From CAYOUV01 sp963790075 (lineage in GTDB: Bacteria > Chloroflexota > Anaerolineae > Anaerolineales > Villigracilaceae), in assembly GCA_963790075.1 (NCBI GenBank), contig CAWBNG010000005.1, forward strand, positions 281,695-345,694: DNA of 64,000 nt. Reading direction: 5' to 3'. Made by a program: the position numbers and the translations under genes. Positions 50,473 to 59,325 of this stretch are shown here, piece after piece (within the stretch, counting starts at the first letter, position 1; every line of letters begins with the position of its first letter). The notes under the pieces are model-generated. The model was not told the origin of the DNA. It did not search any database and saw only the letters and a program-made list of their open reading frames with translations.

Positions 50473-51902
50473 ATCCCACCGCACGTATTCTCGAAAAATT
50501 TGAGCAAGTCTCCGCCATTCCGCGCGGCACAGGGTACGAAGCAAATATCCGTCAGTGGCTAATCGCTTGGGGAACGGCACGCAATTTCAAATCCAGGGTA
50601 GACGCGACGGGGAATCTGGTTGTCCAGATTCCAGCCAGTGCGGGATATGAATCCAGAGAAACACTTATCCTGCAAGGTCATCTCGATATGGTCTGGCAGC
50701 AAACCCCAGAGTCGAACCATGATTTCGAGAAGGACCCCATCCCGGTCATCCATGACGGCGATTGGATTCATGCCAAAGACACCACCCTCGGTGCGGATAA
50801 TGGGATTGCCATCGCACTGATGTTGGCGCTGGTGGAATATGAAAGCGTACCCCATCCGCCGCTGGAATTGCTCTTCACTGTGGCAGAAGAGCAGGGCGTT
50901 GTTGGCGCAGACAAACTTGATCCGAGCCTGCTGACAGGTAAGACGCTCATCAATTTGGACTCAGAACAAGAGGGCGTCTTCACGGTCGGCTGCATCGGGG
51001 GAGGAAGTGTCAACATCACCTTGCCCGTGAGTTGGCGTAGACAGACGGCGAATGAAATTGCTTATGAAATCAAGGTGGACGGTTTGCAGGGCGGGCACTC
51101 TGGCGAAGACATCAATAAACACCGCGCCAACGCCGACAAATTGATCGGGCGTGTGCTGGAGTTCATCCAGCGTGATGTGCCGCTACGTTTGTCTACACTG
51201 CAAGGCGGCACTGCCCGCAACGCCATCCCGCGCAACGCCGAAGCACTTTTCGTTTGCCCGAAAGATCAGTCGGCTGTATGTTGTGAGAAATTTTCTACCA
51301 TCGTGCAAACTGTTCAAGCAGAGCATGCCCGCACCGATGCGGGACTGTCCATTACCATGACAGAGAAAAACGGCAATCCCGTCCGTGTGATCAGTCATAC
51401 CGAAACAGAGACCGCTCTGCGGCTTTTGGTATCCCTGCCACAGGGCGTCGCCGCTATGTCTGCTAAAAACCCTGGCTCCATCGAAACATCCAACAACATC
51501 GGGATCGTGGAATTGAAAGAAGATGGCTTATTGATCGTGTCCAATCACCGCAGTTTGTATCTCTCGCGCCTGGAAGAAATTACAGCCCGCGTCGAAGCGC
51601 TGGCATGGCTAGCTGGTGCACAAACCGAGCGGACGAAGATCTTCTCCCCCTGGCAACCGAACATGGAGTCGGTTTTGCTGGCACAGTGTGTGGAAACATA
51701 TAAATCTGTGTTTGAAGTCACGCCAAAGATCGAACTAGCGCATGGTGGACTCGAATGTGGCATCATCAGTGACCGTTGTGGCGGGCTGGATACCATTTCG
51801 ATGGGACCAACCATCGAAAACCCACATTCACCCGATGAGCGCTTATTTGTCCCGTCGTTGGGGAAGGTTTGGGATTTTTTGGTTGCGGTACTCGCGATTT
51901 GA
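50469..51902 (+). CDS. pepD: Cytosol non-specific dipeptidase (PepD/M20C)
   Basis: A 477-residue di-zinc aminoacyl-histidine-type dipeptidase. TLILQGHLDMVWQ, DTTLGADNGIAIA, FTVAEEQGVVGA (catalytic Glu) and NLDSEQEG hold the metal ligands, with the lid domain GGHSGEDINKHRANA between. The family length is about 480, so it is complete. It is translationally coupled to the preceding hydrolase and the last gene of the cluster. It should cleave dipeptides to amino acids. Confidence 0.93.
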   Translation: MNPTARILEKFEQVSAIPRGTGYEANIRQWLIAWGTARNFKSRVDATGNLVVQIPASAGYESRETLILQGHLDMVWQQTPESNHDFEKDPIPVIHDGDWIHAKDTTLGADNGIAIALMLALVEYESVPHPPLELLFTVAEEQGVVGADKLDPSLLTGKTLINLDSEQEGVFTVGCIGGGSVNITLPVSWRRQTANEIAYEIKVDGLQGGHSGEDINKHRANADKLIGRVLEFIQRDVPLRLSTLQGGTARNAIPRNAEALFVCPKDQSAVCCEKFSTIVQTVQAEHARTDAGLSITMTEKNGNPVRVISHTETETALRLLVSLPQGVAAMSAKNPGSIETSNNIGIVELKEDGLLIVSNHRSLYLSRLEEITARVEALAWLAGAQTERTKIFSPWQPNMESVLLAQCVETYKSVFEVTPKIELAHGGLECGIISDRCGGLDTISMGPTIENPHSPDERLFVPSLGKVWDFLVAVLAI

Positions 51903-52280
51903 GATGGTCTTCCTCTTGAGTGTTGTTTTGATGAACCGCCAAGATTTGCTTCAAAAGCGCCAAGGGTTTTCTTGGCGTCGTAATATGTTCCTTAGTGTTC
52001 GTGGCGTCTTGGCAGTATACAAATCACTCCGGCAATGCTGCCAACACTATGCAGGGAGACTATCCGATTTGATAATTGGCTAAAACAAGCTTCGTTAGGG
52101 AACCTTCACAATTGATGTTGCACCAATGAGCATTATTCAACCATCTACAGCGTTACCACTACCATCAGGGTGTGGCAGAAATCAAATTTACGGATATAAG
52201 TTTCGTAAAAGAACGTAGGCGGCAGAAATTTTCAGTATTTTGGAAATTTTCAAACTAAAATGTGCATACAAGGCCAAAAA

Positions 52281-52319
52281 AATAGCGGCAGAGAGTGTAT
52301 CTCTGCCGCTATTTTTTTT
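52281..52319 (+). terminator. Rho-independent terminator of the catabolic cluster
   Basis: A perfect 14-bp stem AATAGCGGCAGAGA / TCTCTGCCGCTATT with a 5-base loop is followed by a run of T. Confidence 0.9.
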
Positions 52320-52408
52320 CTATGCCTCGCTTGGTGTTCTAAAAATTCAAAATGAATAGATGAATACTTATAGGCCAAGAAGGTTTTAGTAAATCCCGGA
52401 GATGTTCC

Positions 52409-52505
52409 CTAATCTTGAAAGCAGCCTATCGCATTGAAAATCTCATCTGCGCGGTAGATTTGATTACGGCGGTAACCAGTGATTTCTCACAAAATGTTAG
52501 TTACT
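52409..52505 (-). pseudogene. Second Fic-type C-terminal remnant
   Basis: The minus strand reads TGYRRNQIYRADEIFNAI, then GCFQD and a stop (52411-52409), nearly the same as the tail of the remnant at 39013. A TGA stands just upstream in this frame. It is about 80 percent alike at DNA level by eye over about 85 bp. Confidence 0.5.
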
Positions 52506-52631
52506 CCGTGAATTGGCACGTGAGAATAATATCATCTATATAATCGCTTGAAAGAGACAATCAGTACATCTGCAATTTAGCCAGGTTGAAGGAAACAACG
52601 ATTAAAAATCTTTTCATTTATAATCAATCGC

Positions 52632-55262
52632 ATGAAGCTACTTGCGACCAAGCTCCAGCCGCCAGTATTGCCCAAACGTCTTTTATCTCGTCCACGTTTG
52701 TTAGGGATATTGAGCGAAGTTAGGAATCATAAATTCTCTCTTTTATCTGCGCCAACAGGTTATGGAAAGACATCGTTGGTGCGTGAGTGGGTTTCTAAAA
52801 CAGATTTACGGATTGCGTGGTTTACGGTTGATGAAAGGGATAATGAACTCAATCGTTTTCTGGCGTATCTTTCAGAAGCTTTTTGGGGGATATTGCCAGA
52901 ACAAGATGAGCATTTGGTTGCACCTCTCCCCGTTCAGGGGACAGAATCAGTGGAGCTATACCTTACTTCGCTGATAAACCAAATTGCGGGATTCGATGGC
53001 GCAGTGGTATTGATCTTGAATGATTATGAAAGCATCAAGTCGACTGAATGTCATGCCGCTGTGGAATTTTTTGTTGAGTATGCCCCTGAAAATTTGAGCC
53101 TTATTCTACTTTCCCGCCTTGACCCTCCCCTGCCTTTGGCACGTTGGCGGGCACGAGGTGAATTACTTGAAATTCGTACCGATGTGCTGCGCTTTTCTTT
53201 CAATGAGATTAGCGAATTTTTCGTTAATTTTGTGGGCATTGAAATGACGCCCGAAGAGATCAAAGTTATCGAAGCACGCACACAAGGTTGGGCTGCCAGC
53301 TTGCATCTTTTATCCTTGTCAATGCATTCTTTATCCTATAAGGAGCGCTTCTTTCAAGCCTTGGATGAAAGTCTAAGCCACATCATTGATTTTTTAGCAG
53401 ATGAGGTCTTATCTCAGCTTCCCGATGAAACACGGTACTTTCTTTATCAAATCTCTATTTTAAATCGTTTTACAGGGAGTTTATGTAATGCTGTAACGAA
53501 AAACTCACATAGTGAAAATATCTTACAAGATCTTGAGCGGCATAATCTTTTTATCGAACATCTTGATGATGATCGGCGATGGTATCACTTTCATCCTTTG
53601 TTTTCAGAATGTTTAAGACAGCGTTTGCAAGAAGATGTGTCGTTAAGTGTCGTTAATTTACATCAGCGAGCATCGGACTGGTATGCTAGCAATGAAGACC
53701 CTGACAATGCATTGGAACATGCCTTTAGAGCAGAAGACATTGATCGTGCTGCCCGGATCATGGAATCTTATGCAGTTTTGTGGATCGATCAGGGTGATTA
53801 CCAGACTTTCATCCGATGGTTTAATAAAATTCCCCGTGAAAGACTATTGCTGTATCCAAGCCTTACTGCTTTTTATTTATGTGCGCTGGTAGATGGACGC
53901 AATTTGACCGAGTTTGACAGCTATATTGACATGCAAAAGGAATTACAAGAGCATTCTAAAGTTAGAGAGATGATCAAGGCAGCACAAGCCAATGCCTGTT
54001 TTTTGCGCGGGGATTATCGTAAAGCGCTTCAGATGACCGAGAAAAATCTGGCAAAGTTTCAGACATCTGTTCCGCTATCTATTGAAGGTTTATTTGCTTA
54101 CAGCTTTAACTGGATCATACAAATAGGTATTTATCTGTATTTGAACGATATCAAGGGTGCTGACAAGGCTCTTATTGAAGCGATTCCTATCTATTTACAA
54201 ACAGGCTTAAACGGGTTTGCTATAGATGCACTGGGAGGACGTGCTAGGAACAAGATGAAAATGGGACAGCTTCACCATGCGGAAGATATTCTAGAACAGG
54301 GGCTTTTGTTATTACGAAGATGGGGTTATGAAGACAGGAAAGATAGGCAAAGATTTCCGGCAGCTATACGAATATATGGCCCGTTGAGTCGTCTGTATTA
54401 CGAGCAAAATCGTCTGAAGGATTCCATCACAATGGCGCAAAAAGCGCTTGAATTATCCGGAAGTGGGGGCTATGTATGGGGCTGGCGGGTGGTGGAGGTG
54501 TATTCTACACTGGGGTTGGCACATCTAGCTCTAGGAAATAAGAAGTCGGCACTGAGAACACTGAATAAGATACTTCAGTTTGAAGAAGTTTTGACGAGCT
54601 ATCCAATCTCCGATATGTGGACACGCCAGATTGCCCTGCGGCAGAAAATGCGGCTGGCATTTCTCTTAGCAAAAGATGAAGATTCCTTGTATCGCCGAAT
54701 AGAAGAATGGGTATACGCTTATCAAGCCAAAGGGCCGAAGCGCGATGATGAAATTTCGGTTATCCTGGCATATTATCTGAGTAAAGAATCTGAAACTGAG
54801 CAAGCGTCTCTCATTATTGATAATCTAGTTTCTAGAGCAGAAATAGATGAAAGATACGGTGATTTGATCGAATATCTTTTGCTCCAGCCAAACTATGAGA
54901 GAGTATATCGAGCCTTAGCACTTGCAGAAAAACAAGGTTATTTTCGAATATTTTTAGATGGGGGAGAAGCTGTTCAGGCATTGTTGAGCGGTATTGAGAC
55001 ACCATATGCCGAGCGATTGTTAGAAATTTTCCCTTCAGGATCAACGTCCAAACAAGCAAATCAAGAAGATATTTGGTTTAATTTAAGCGAGCGTCGAATT
55101 CTGAACTTGCTTGCCGAAGAATATACAAACCAGAAAATTGCATACGAATTAAGTTATTCGGTTAATACAGTAAAGTGGTATGCACGCCAAATTTACAAAA
55201 AGCTTGGGGTGAGCACAAGACGCAAGGCAGTAAAGAGAGCAAGAGAGTTGGGCATTCTTTAA
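52632..55262 (+). CDS. MalT-like (LAL) ATP-dependent LuxR-type activator
   Basis: 876 residues. An N-terminal STAND ATPase carries Walker A APTGYGKTSLV (residues 40-50) and a Walker B-like VVLILNDYES. Helical winged and TPR-like repeats occupy about 300-790. A C-terminal LuxR helix-turn-helix (LNLLAEEYTNQKIAYELSYS, then VNTVKWYARQIYKKL) ends the protein. Such proteins bind an inducer, oligomerise with ATP and activate promoters with direct GGATGA-like boxes. Two promoters downstream (55,264 and 60,342) carry such boxes and are the likely targets. AT content is higher than in the upstream cluster. Confidence 0.92.
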   Translation: MKLLATKLQPPVLPKRLLSRPRLLGILSEVRNHKFSLLSAPTGYGKTSLVREWVSKTDLRIAWFTVDERDNELNRFLAYLSEAFWGILPEQDEHLVAPLPVQGTESVELYLTSLINQIAGFDGAVVLILNDYESIKSTECHAAVEFFVEYAPENLSLILLSRLDPPLPLARWRARGELLEIRTDVLRFSFNEISEFFVNFVGIEMTPEEIKVIEARTQGWAASLHLLSLSMHSLSYKERFFQALDESLSHIIDFLADEVLSQLPDETRYFLYQISILNRFTGSLCNAVTKNSHSENILQDLERHNLFIEHLDDDRRWYHFHPLFSECLRQRLQEDVSLSVVNLHQRASDWYASNEDPDNALEHAFRAEDIDRAARIMESYAVLWIDQGDYQTFIRWFNKIPRERLLLYPSLTAFYLCALVDGRNLTEFDSYIDMQKELQEHSKVREMIKAAQANACFLRGDYRKALQMTEKNLAKFQTSVPLSIEGLFAYSFNWIIQIGIYLYLNDIKGADKALIEAIPIYLQTGLNGFAIDALGGRARNKMKMGQLHHAEDILEQGLLLLRRWGYEDRKDRQRFPAAIRIYGPLSRLYYEQNRLKDSITMAQKALELSGSGGYVWGWRVVEVYSTLGLAHLALGNKKSALRTLNKILQFEEVLTSYPISDMWTRQIALRQKMRLAFLLAKDEDSLYRRIEEWVYAYQAKGPKRDDEISVILAYYLSKESETEQASLIIDNLVSRAEIDERYGDLIEYLLLQPNYERVYRALALAEKQGYFRIFLDGGEAVQALLSGIETPYAERLLEIFPSGSTSKQANQEDIWFNLSERRILNLLAEEYTNQKIAYELSYSVNTVKWYARQIYKKLGVSTRRKAVKRARELGIL

Positions 55263-55263
55263 C

Positions 55264-55308
55264 TCCATACTTTTTCCATCCTTTTGAAAAACTTAGTCAT
55301 GCTATAGT
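55264..55308 (+). promoter_or_regulatory. MalT-box-like activator promoter, copy 1
   Basis: CCATAC, then TTTTT, then CCATCCTTTTG (55265-55286); a 12-bp spacer; ATGCTATAGT (55299-55308) with TG-C-TATAGT as extended -10. On the other strand the boxes read GGATGG and GTATGG, 11 bp apart in direct repeat, like MalT sites. The same arrangement recurs at 60342-60386. It drives the methyltransferase/corrinoid genes. Confidence 0.65.
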
Positions 55309-55434
55309 GTTTGTGTGATATCTGGTTATTGTTTGAAAAGATAACTGGAAAATTATCCCAAACAACGCAAGCATTAGTAATCGTAAAAAATTACTATGTG
55401 ATGAGAGTTTTTTATTTCTAGAGGCAAGTAACAT

Positions 55435-56589
55435 ATGAACAGTAAAGTCAGATTGCTCACAGCGCTAGAGCACGATGAACCGGATCGTGTTCCATTGGAT
55501 CTTGGGGGATGGGTAACAACCATCAGTGTAAAAACGTACCAAGAGTTATTAGCTCTTTTGGGAGTCAAGAGGAATGCTCAAGTGTTCGACTGGCTGCGAC
55601 AAAATGTAAACCCTGAAGAGGATGTTTTACAACGTTTGGGCGTGGATACTCGTTATGTCCATCTTGGACAGCCACATTCTTGGAGTTTTAAGCCAGAAAC
55701 AACATTAAAAGGGTTGTATGTAAAAGATGAATGGGGATGCGGTTTTCTAATGCCAAAATCTTCGCTCTATTACAACCTGGTGGATTCCCCTTTGAGAAAC
55801 GCAACCATCGATGATTTAGAAAATTACCCCTGGCCCGATCCAAATGATGCCGGCTATCTCACTGGAGTTGAGAACTTCGCGCCCGAGCCTTAGCAGAAGA
55901 AGGTCAATATGGCGTGGTTGGCAACTTTGCGTGGGAATCCTGGTTTGAAAGAGCCTGGAAACTCAGAGCAATGGATGTGTTTTACATGGATATGATCACA
56001 AATAAAGATTTTGTCCATGCCTTACTGGATAAAACGCTTTCTCTACATATGACTTTACTGGATAATGTTTTGGAAGTGTGTGGGAAATACCTGGATGTTA
56101 TTATTCAGGGAGGCGATCTTGGGGGGCAAAACAACACACTGATGTCTCTTGATGCATATCGAGAGTTCGTAAAACCCAGGCAAGAAAAAAGTATTCGCTT
56201 AATTAAAGAAAAGACAAAGGCAAAAATATTCTGGCACTCTTGTGGTGCAATATCTAGTCTGATTGATGATTTCATTGAAGTTGGGATAGATATTTTGAAC
56301 CCTGTACAGGTGAGTGCCAAGGGTATGGATGTCTCCGCACTAAAAAAGCAATATGGCAATAATATCGTTTTTTGGGGAGGCATTGACTCTCAACATGTTT
56401 TACCTCATGGAAAGGTTCAGGATGTAGAAGCCGCAGTTAAAAATTTGTGTGAATTCAGCGGGCGCTTATGGAGGTCTGGTAATTTGTGCAGTTCACAATA
56501 TCCAAGCAGATGTACCATCAGAAAATGTCCTGGCACTTTATGATTCGGCGCATGATTTCGGGCGGTACCCGATTGGTTTTAATCAGTAG
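55435..56589 (+). pseudogene. UroD-type corrinoid methyltransferase (MtaA/MtvB-like), two frameshifts
   Basis: About 384 codons when repaired. From ATG 55435, NSKVRLLTALEHDEPDRVPL begins a UroD-superfamily methyltransferase; TGVE near 55,873 lost one base and the frame resumes as ELRARALAEEGQYGVVGNFA. The zinc motif HSCG (IFWHSCGAISSLIDDF) is present. Near 56,462 one base is gained and the true C terminus, GGLVICAVHNIQADVPSENV and FGRYPIGFNQ, lies in another frame to TAG 56587-56589. The family moves methyl groups between a methylated substrate or folate and a corrinoid protein; the partner is encoded next. Decayed or mis-assembled. Confidence 0.8.
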
Positions 56590-56594
56590 TTAAA

Positions 56595-56633
56595 AGCCGA
56601 GAGTAAAGATTGTTGAAATCTTCACTCTCGGCT
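56595..56633 (+). terminator. Intercistronic hairpin
   Basis: AGCCGAGAGTAAAGAT (56595-56610) and ATCTTCACTCTCGGCT (56618-56633) pair with one mismatch in the gap before the corrinoid gene. It could attenuate or stabilise the message. Confidence 0.55.
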
Positions 56634-56660
56634 AAATAGTTATTTCAAGAGAGGATTATT

Positions 56661-57290
56661 GTGGACCACATTCAAAGTATTTACAAAAATATTCTTGAAG
56701 GTAATGTTGAAGAAGTCTTATCAAATGTAAAACAGGCGATTGATGCTGGACTGGGGCCCGAAACAATTCTTAAAGAAGGAATGATCTCTGCTATGGATGA
56801 AGTAGGGAAACTCTTTGAGGAAGGAGATTTTTTTGTTCCTGAAATGCTGGTTGCAGCTCAGGCAATGCAGACAGGGATGAAAATTCTGAAACCCCTACTT
56901 ATAGAAGCCGATGTTGAGCCAATTGGAAAAGTCATTATAGGGACTGTCAGGGGTGACTTGCACGATATTGGGAAAAATTTAGTTGGTGTCATGTTGGAAG
57001 GTTCAGGTTTTGATGTTCTTGATCTTGGTATCGATATTGCTCCGGAATCTTTTGTAGAAGCTATTACAGAAGATGTGGACATCATTGGTCTTTCGGCATT
57101 GTTGACAACGACAATGCCTGCTATGGAAGAAACGATCAAAGCAATTGATGCATCTGGTTTGCGTGGGAACATAAAAATTATGGTTGGGGGTGCCCCTGTC
57201 ACCGCTGACTACGCTAAAGAAATTGGTGCAGATGGCTATGCTCCAGATGCTGGGCAAGCAACAATTTTGGCAAAATCGTTTTTAGATTAA
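56661..57290 (+). CDS. Corrinoid (B12-binding) methyltransferase protein, MtaC/MtbC type
   Basis: 209 residues. An N-terminal four-helix cap (about 1-85, with GDFFVPEMLVAAQAM) precedes a Rossmann B12 domain with the cobalt-ligating motif GDLHDIGKNLVG (His about 105), then GLSALLTTTMP and GGAPVTADYAKEIGADGYAPDA. It shuttles a methyl group on cobalt between two methyltransferases. The start is GTG 56661, preceded by AAGAGAGGA. It appears intact although its methyltransferase neighbour is broken. Confidence 0.93.
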   Translation: MDHIQSIYKNILEGNVEEVLSNVKQAIDAGLGPETILKEGMISAMDEVGKLFEEGDFFVPEMLVAAQAMQTGMKILKPLLIEADVEPIGKVIIGTVRGDLHDIGKNLVGVMLEGSGFDVLDLGIDIAPESFVEAITEDVDIIGLSALLTTTMPAMEETIKAIDASGLRGNIKIMVGGAPVTADYAKEIGADGYAPDAGQATILAKSFLD

Positions 57291-57427
57291 TCTTTATGAC
57301 TAACAACCCTTTCTAACAAGAACAAGACTATTAATATCCACAGGGATTTACCAATCGTAATAATTAACAAACGTATAACCACAGGGAGAATATCTGTTTT
57401 GGCTACCCTGAAAGTTTGTGATTTTGA

Positions 57428-57532
57428 GATTGTAAACAAGATTCCCTTGCACAAGTGGATGCTGGCGCAACTGTGTTGGATGTCAGCGCAGTCTTATCAG
57501 GAATAGATGAAGTCGCCTTAGAAATTGATTAG
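57428..57532 (+). pseudogene. Possible remnant of a pterin-dependent methyltransferase
   Basis: A short frame reads QVDAGATVLDVSAVLSGIDE, then VALEID and a stop at 57530-57532. This resembles the AxxxGAxxLDVNxxxxGIDE segment of methyl-H4-folate (pterin-binding) methyltransferases, the usual third partner of corrinoid systems. Sequence on either side has stops in all relevant frames. Similarity is by eye over about 26 residues only. Confidence 0.35.
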
Positions 57533-57572
57533 TAAGCTTAAGGCTTTAAATTTGATGTAAATGAGTTAAGTT

Positions 57573-59183
57573 TCATAAGGTCAAGTTGGCTTGAGCGAAC
57601 CAAGCATTGATGGCCGTATCCAGTTGGTCAAAGCGTCGCTGGAGCACATGATTGGTTGAAGGAGTTGCCGGGGTGATAAGCGCCAAACCTGGACGGATCA
57701 CTCTGGCATAGGTGCGAGTGAAGAAGAACGCCGTGCGCCACCCGAATTCGGTGACCTGATAGCGATGCGTATCAGGGATACGTTTGATTAGGCCGTGTAA
57801 GCGCAAACGCCGCAGGTGGTAGGTCATCTGCCCTGGGGTCAATTGGTCTGGGGCGAGGCCCAGGAGGGGTGCGAGCAGCACCCGCAATTCATGGTTAGCG
57901 AAGCCCTGAGGCAGAAAGCGAAAGGCGACGAGGGCGCTGAACAGCGCCTGAACGCGTGGGTCGGTGAAGCGCAAAGCCGCCACCCGTTGGCCGGAAACAG
58001 TCTGGGGTTTATTGACCTGCTGAAAGGCGTCTTCCCCCAACAGGCAATTGTGGCTGAGAGATTGGACGTGTAAGAGACGTCGGTTGGCTTGAAAGCCGAT
58101 GAGCCGCAGAGCGGGCAAGTTTTTCAGCCGTTTGCCGATGTAGAAGTCGCGGGTATTGTTGATCGTAGTTTCGGTACGCAGAGCACGGCCTTCTTTGTGG
58201 TATTGCTTGATACGGGAATGCTTGTAGTCGATGTGCAAAGCTGGGGTCACTCCTTCTGTGATGATGCGCGTGCGAAAGCGACCGGGAGTACGCCGGGTCA
58301 CTTTGCGCTCGAAGATCAATTGCACTTCTTCCGGACGACCCAGATCCAGGTTCTCGCGGATGGCTGCTTCAAAGAACAAGCGCCCGCTGAGTGGACGATC
58401 CAGAACCTGCGTGAGAGCGAATTCAGCTTGCAGAATGGAGATGTCATAATCGTACCCGGCAGCACGCTCCTCGGCCGTGAAGGGTTGCGGCAGGCACGCC
58501 AACCATTTGCGTACCAACCCTTCGATTTTCGCTGCGGATAAGTCATCTGCCAGAGTTTGCATGCGAACAGGATCCGCGCAGGAAAGAATGCCATTATCCA
58601 GGGCTTCATAGGTGATCCCGGCTTGCGCCAATTGACACTTGAGATACTCATGCCCGTTGAGACAGAATTTGGCGGTGTAAGGAAAATACGAACTGAATTT
58701 CAGAAAGAAGGGGCCAAAGTCTGCATCCATCCCATAAAAATAATACTGGTTGACCAGGGCAGTCGTGCGAAACAGACGCGGATAACGGTCCGCACTGCGC
58801 GGCCCATGTCCTTTCGTCGTGCGAAAGGTGGTCGTTTTCTCTTGCGCTTTGCCAATCAACACGATCCCTTCCCGACCAGCCGCTTGCCGCAAGTAGGGCG
58901 CTACCACATCGTCTTTGCGCTGTCCCTTCTCGAACCGGAGCAGGGGAATCTGATGCGTCTGGGCATAGCGCTCAATCGCCTCGACGAACGCCCGACTGAT
59001 TGGCGCCATCGCTGCCGAAGAAGCCACCGGATACTTTCGTTGTTGTTTCAGAAACCAACTCGCTCCGCTTTCGCGCTGCAACTTGGGAATGTAGACGTTC
59101 AAATACATGCGGTCTATGCTTTCTACTTCCAGCCTCACACGCTCACGCAGGATTTCAGCCAGGGAAATTCGTGCTACACTCAT
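57573..59183 (-). CDS. 536-aa protein of unknown function, possibly mobile-element associated
   Basis: I do not know a function for this family, although I recall similar long proteins in several copies per genome in diverse environmental bacteria (not searched). Residues 1-30 (MSVARISLAEIL) are helical; RYPVASSAAMAPISRAFVEAIERY, RFEKGQRKDDV and VLIGKAQEKTTTFRT are dense in conserved-looking charged residues; YFYGMDADFGPFFLKFSSYF and YTAKFCLNGHEYLKCQL follow; the C terminus (MTYHLRRLRLHGLIKRI, RYQVTEFG) looks like a winged helix. The start at 59183 is supported by GAGGA. GC content is higher than in the flanks, and it sits next to an IS. Confidence 0.7.
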   Translation of the reverse strand: MSVARISLAEILRERVRLEVESIDRMYLNVYIPKLQRESGASWFLKQQRKYPVASSAAMAPISRAFVEAIERYAQTHQIPLLRFEKGQRKDDVVAPYLRQAAGREGIVLIGKAQEKTTTFRTTKGHGPRSADRYPRLFRTTALVNQYYFYGMDADFGPFFLKFSSYFPYTAKFCLNGHEYLKCQLAQAGITYEALDNGILSCADPVRMQTLADDLSAAKIEGLVRKWLACLPQPFTAEERAAGYDYDISILQAEFALTQVLDRPLSGRLFFEAAIRENLDLGRPEEVQLIFERKVTRRTPGRFRTRIITEGVTPALHIDYKHSRIKQYHKEGRALRTETTINNTRDFYIGKRLKNLPALRLIGFQANRRLLHVQSLSHNCLLGEDAFQQVNKPQTVSGQRVAALRFTDPRVQALFSALVAFRFLPQGFANHELRVLLAPLLGLAPDQLTPGQMTYHLRRLRLHGLIKRIPDTHRYQVTEFGWRTAFFFTRTYARVIRPGLALITPATPSTNHVLQRRFDQLDTAINAWFAQANLTL

Positions 59184-59325
59184 CGCGGGTCCTCGTTGTT
59201 GGGGTGCCCTTGCGGGCCATCTCACCGCTCGGCGGTGCAATGAGGCGGTTATACCGCTTCTACCTCGTTCCCACAACCTGGACCCTTCCTTCGTTTTTTC
59301 TCGTCAGTCTGAGACGTAGTCTCGC

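Larger units (their letters stand above)
51903..52631. other. 729-bp gap between pepD and the LAL regulator
   Basis: No intact gene. It holds a CGCCAAG/CTTGGCG-type mirror repeat (51930-52017), a strong terminator (52281-52319), a Fic-like remnant on the minus strand (52409-52505) and AT-rich sequence up to the regulator's start. Confidence 0.6.
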
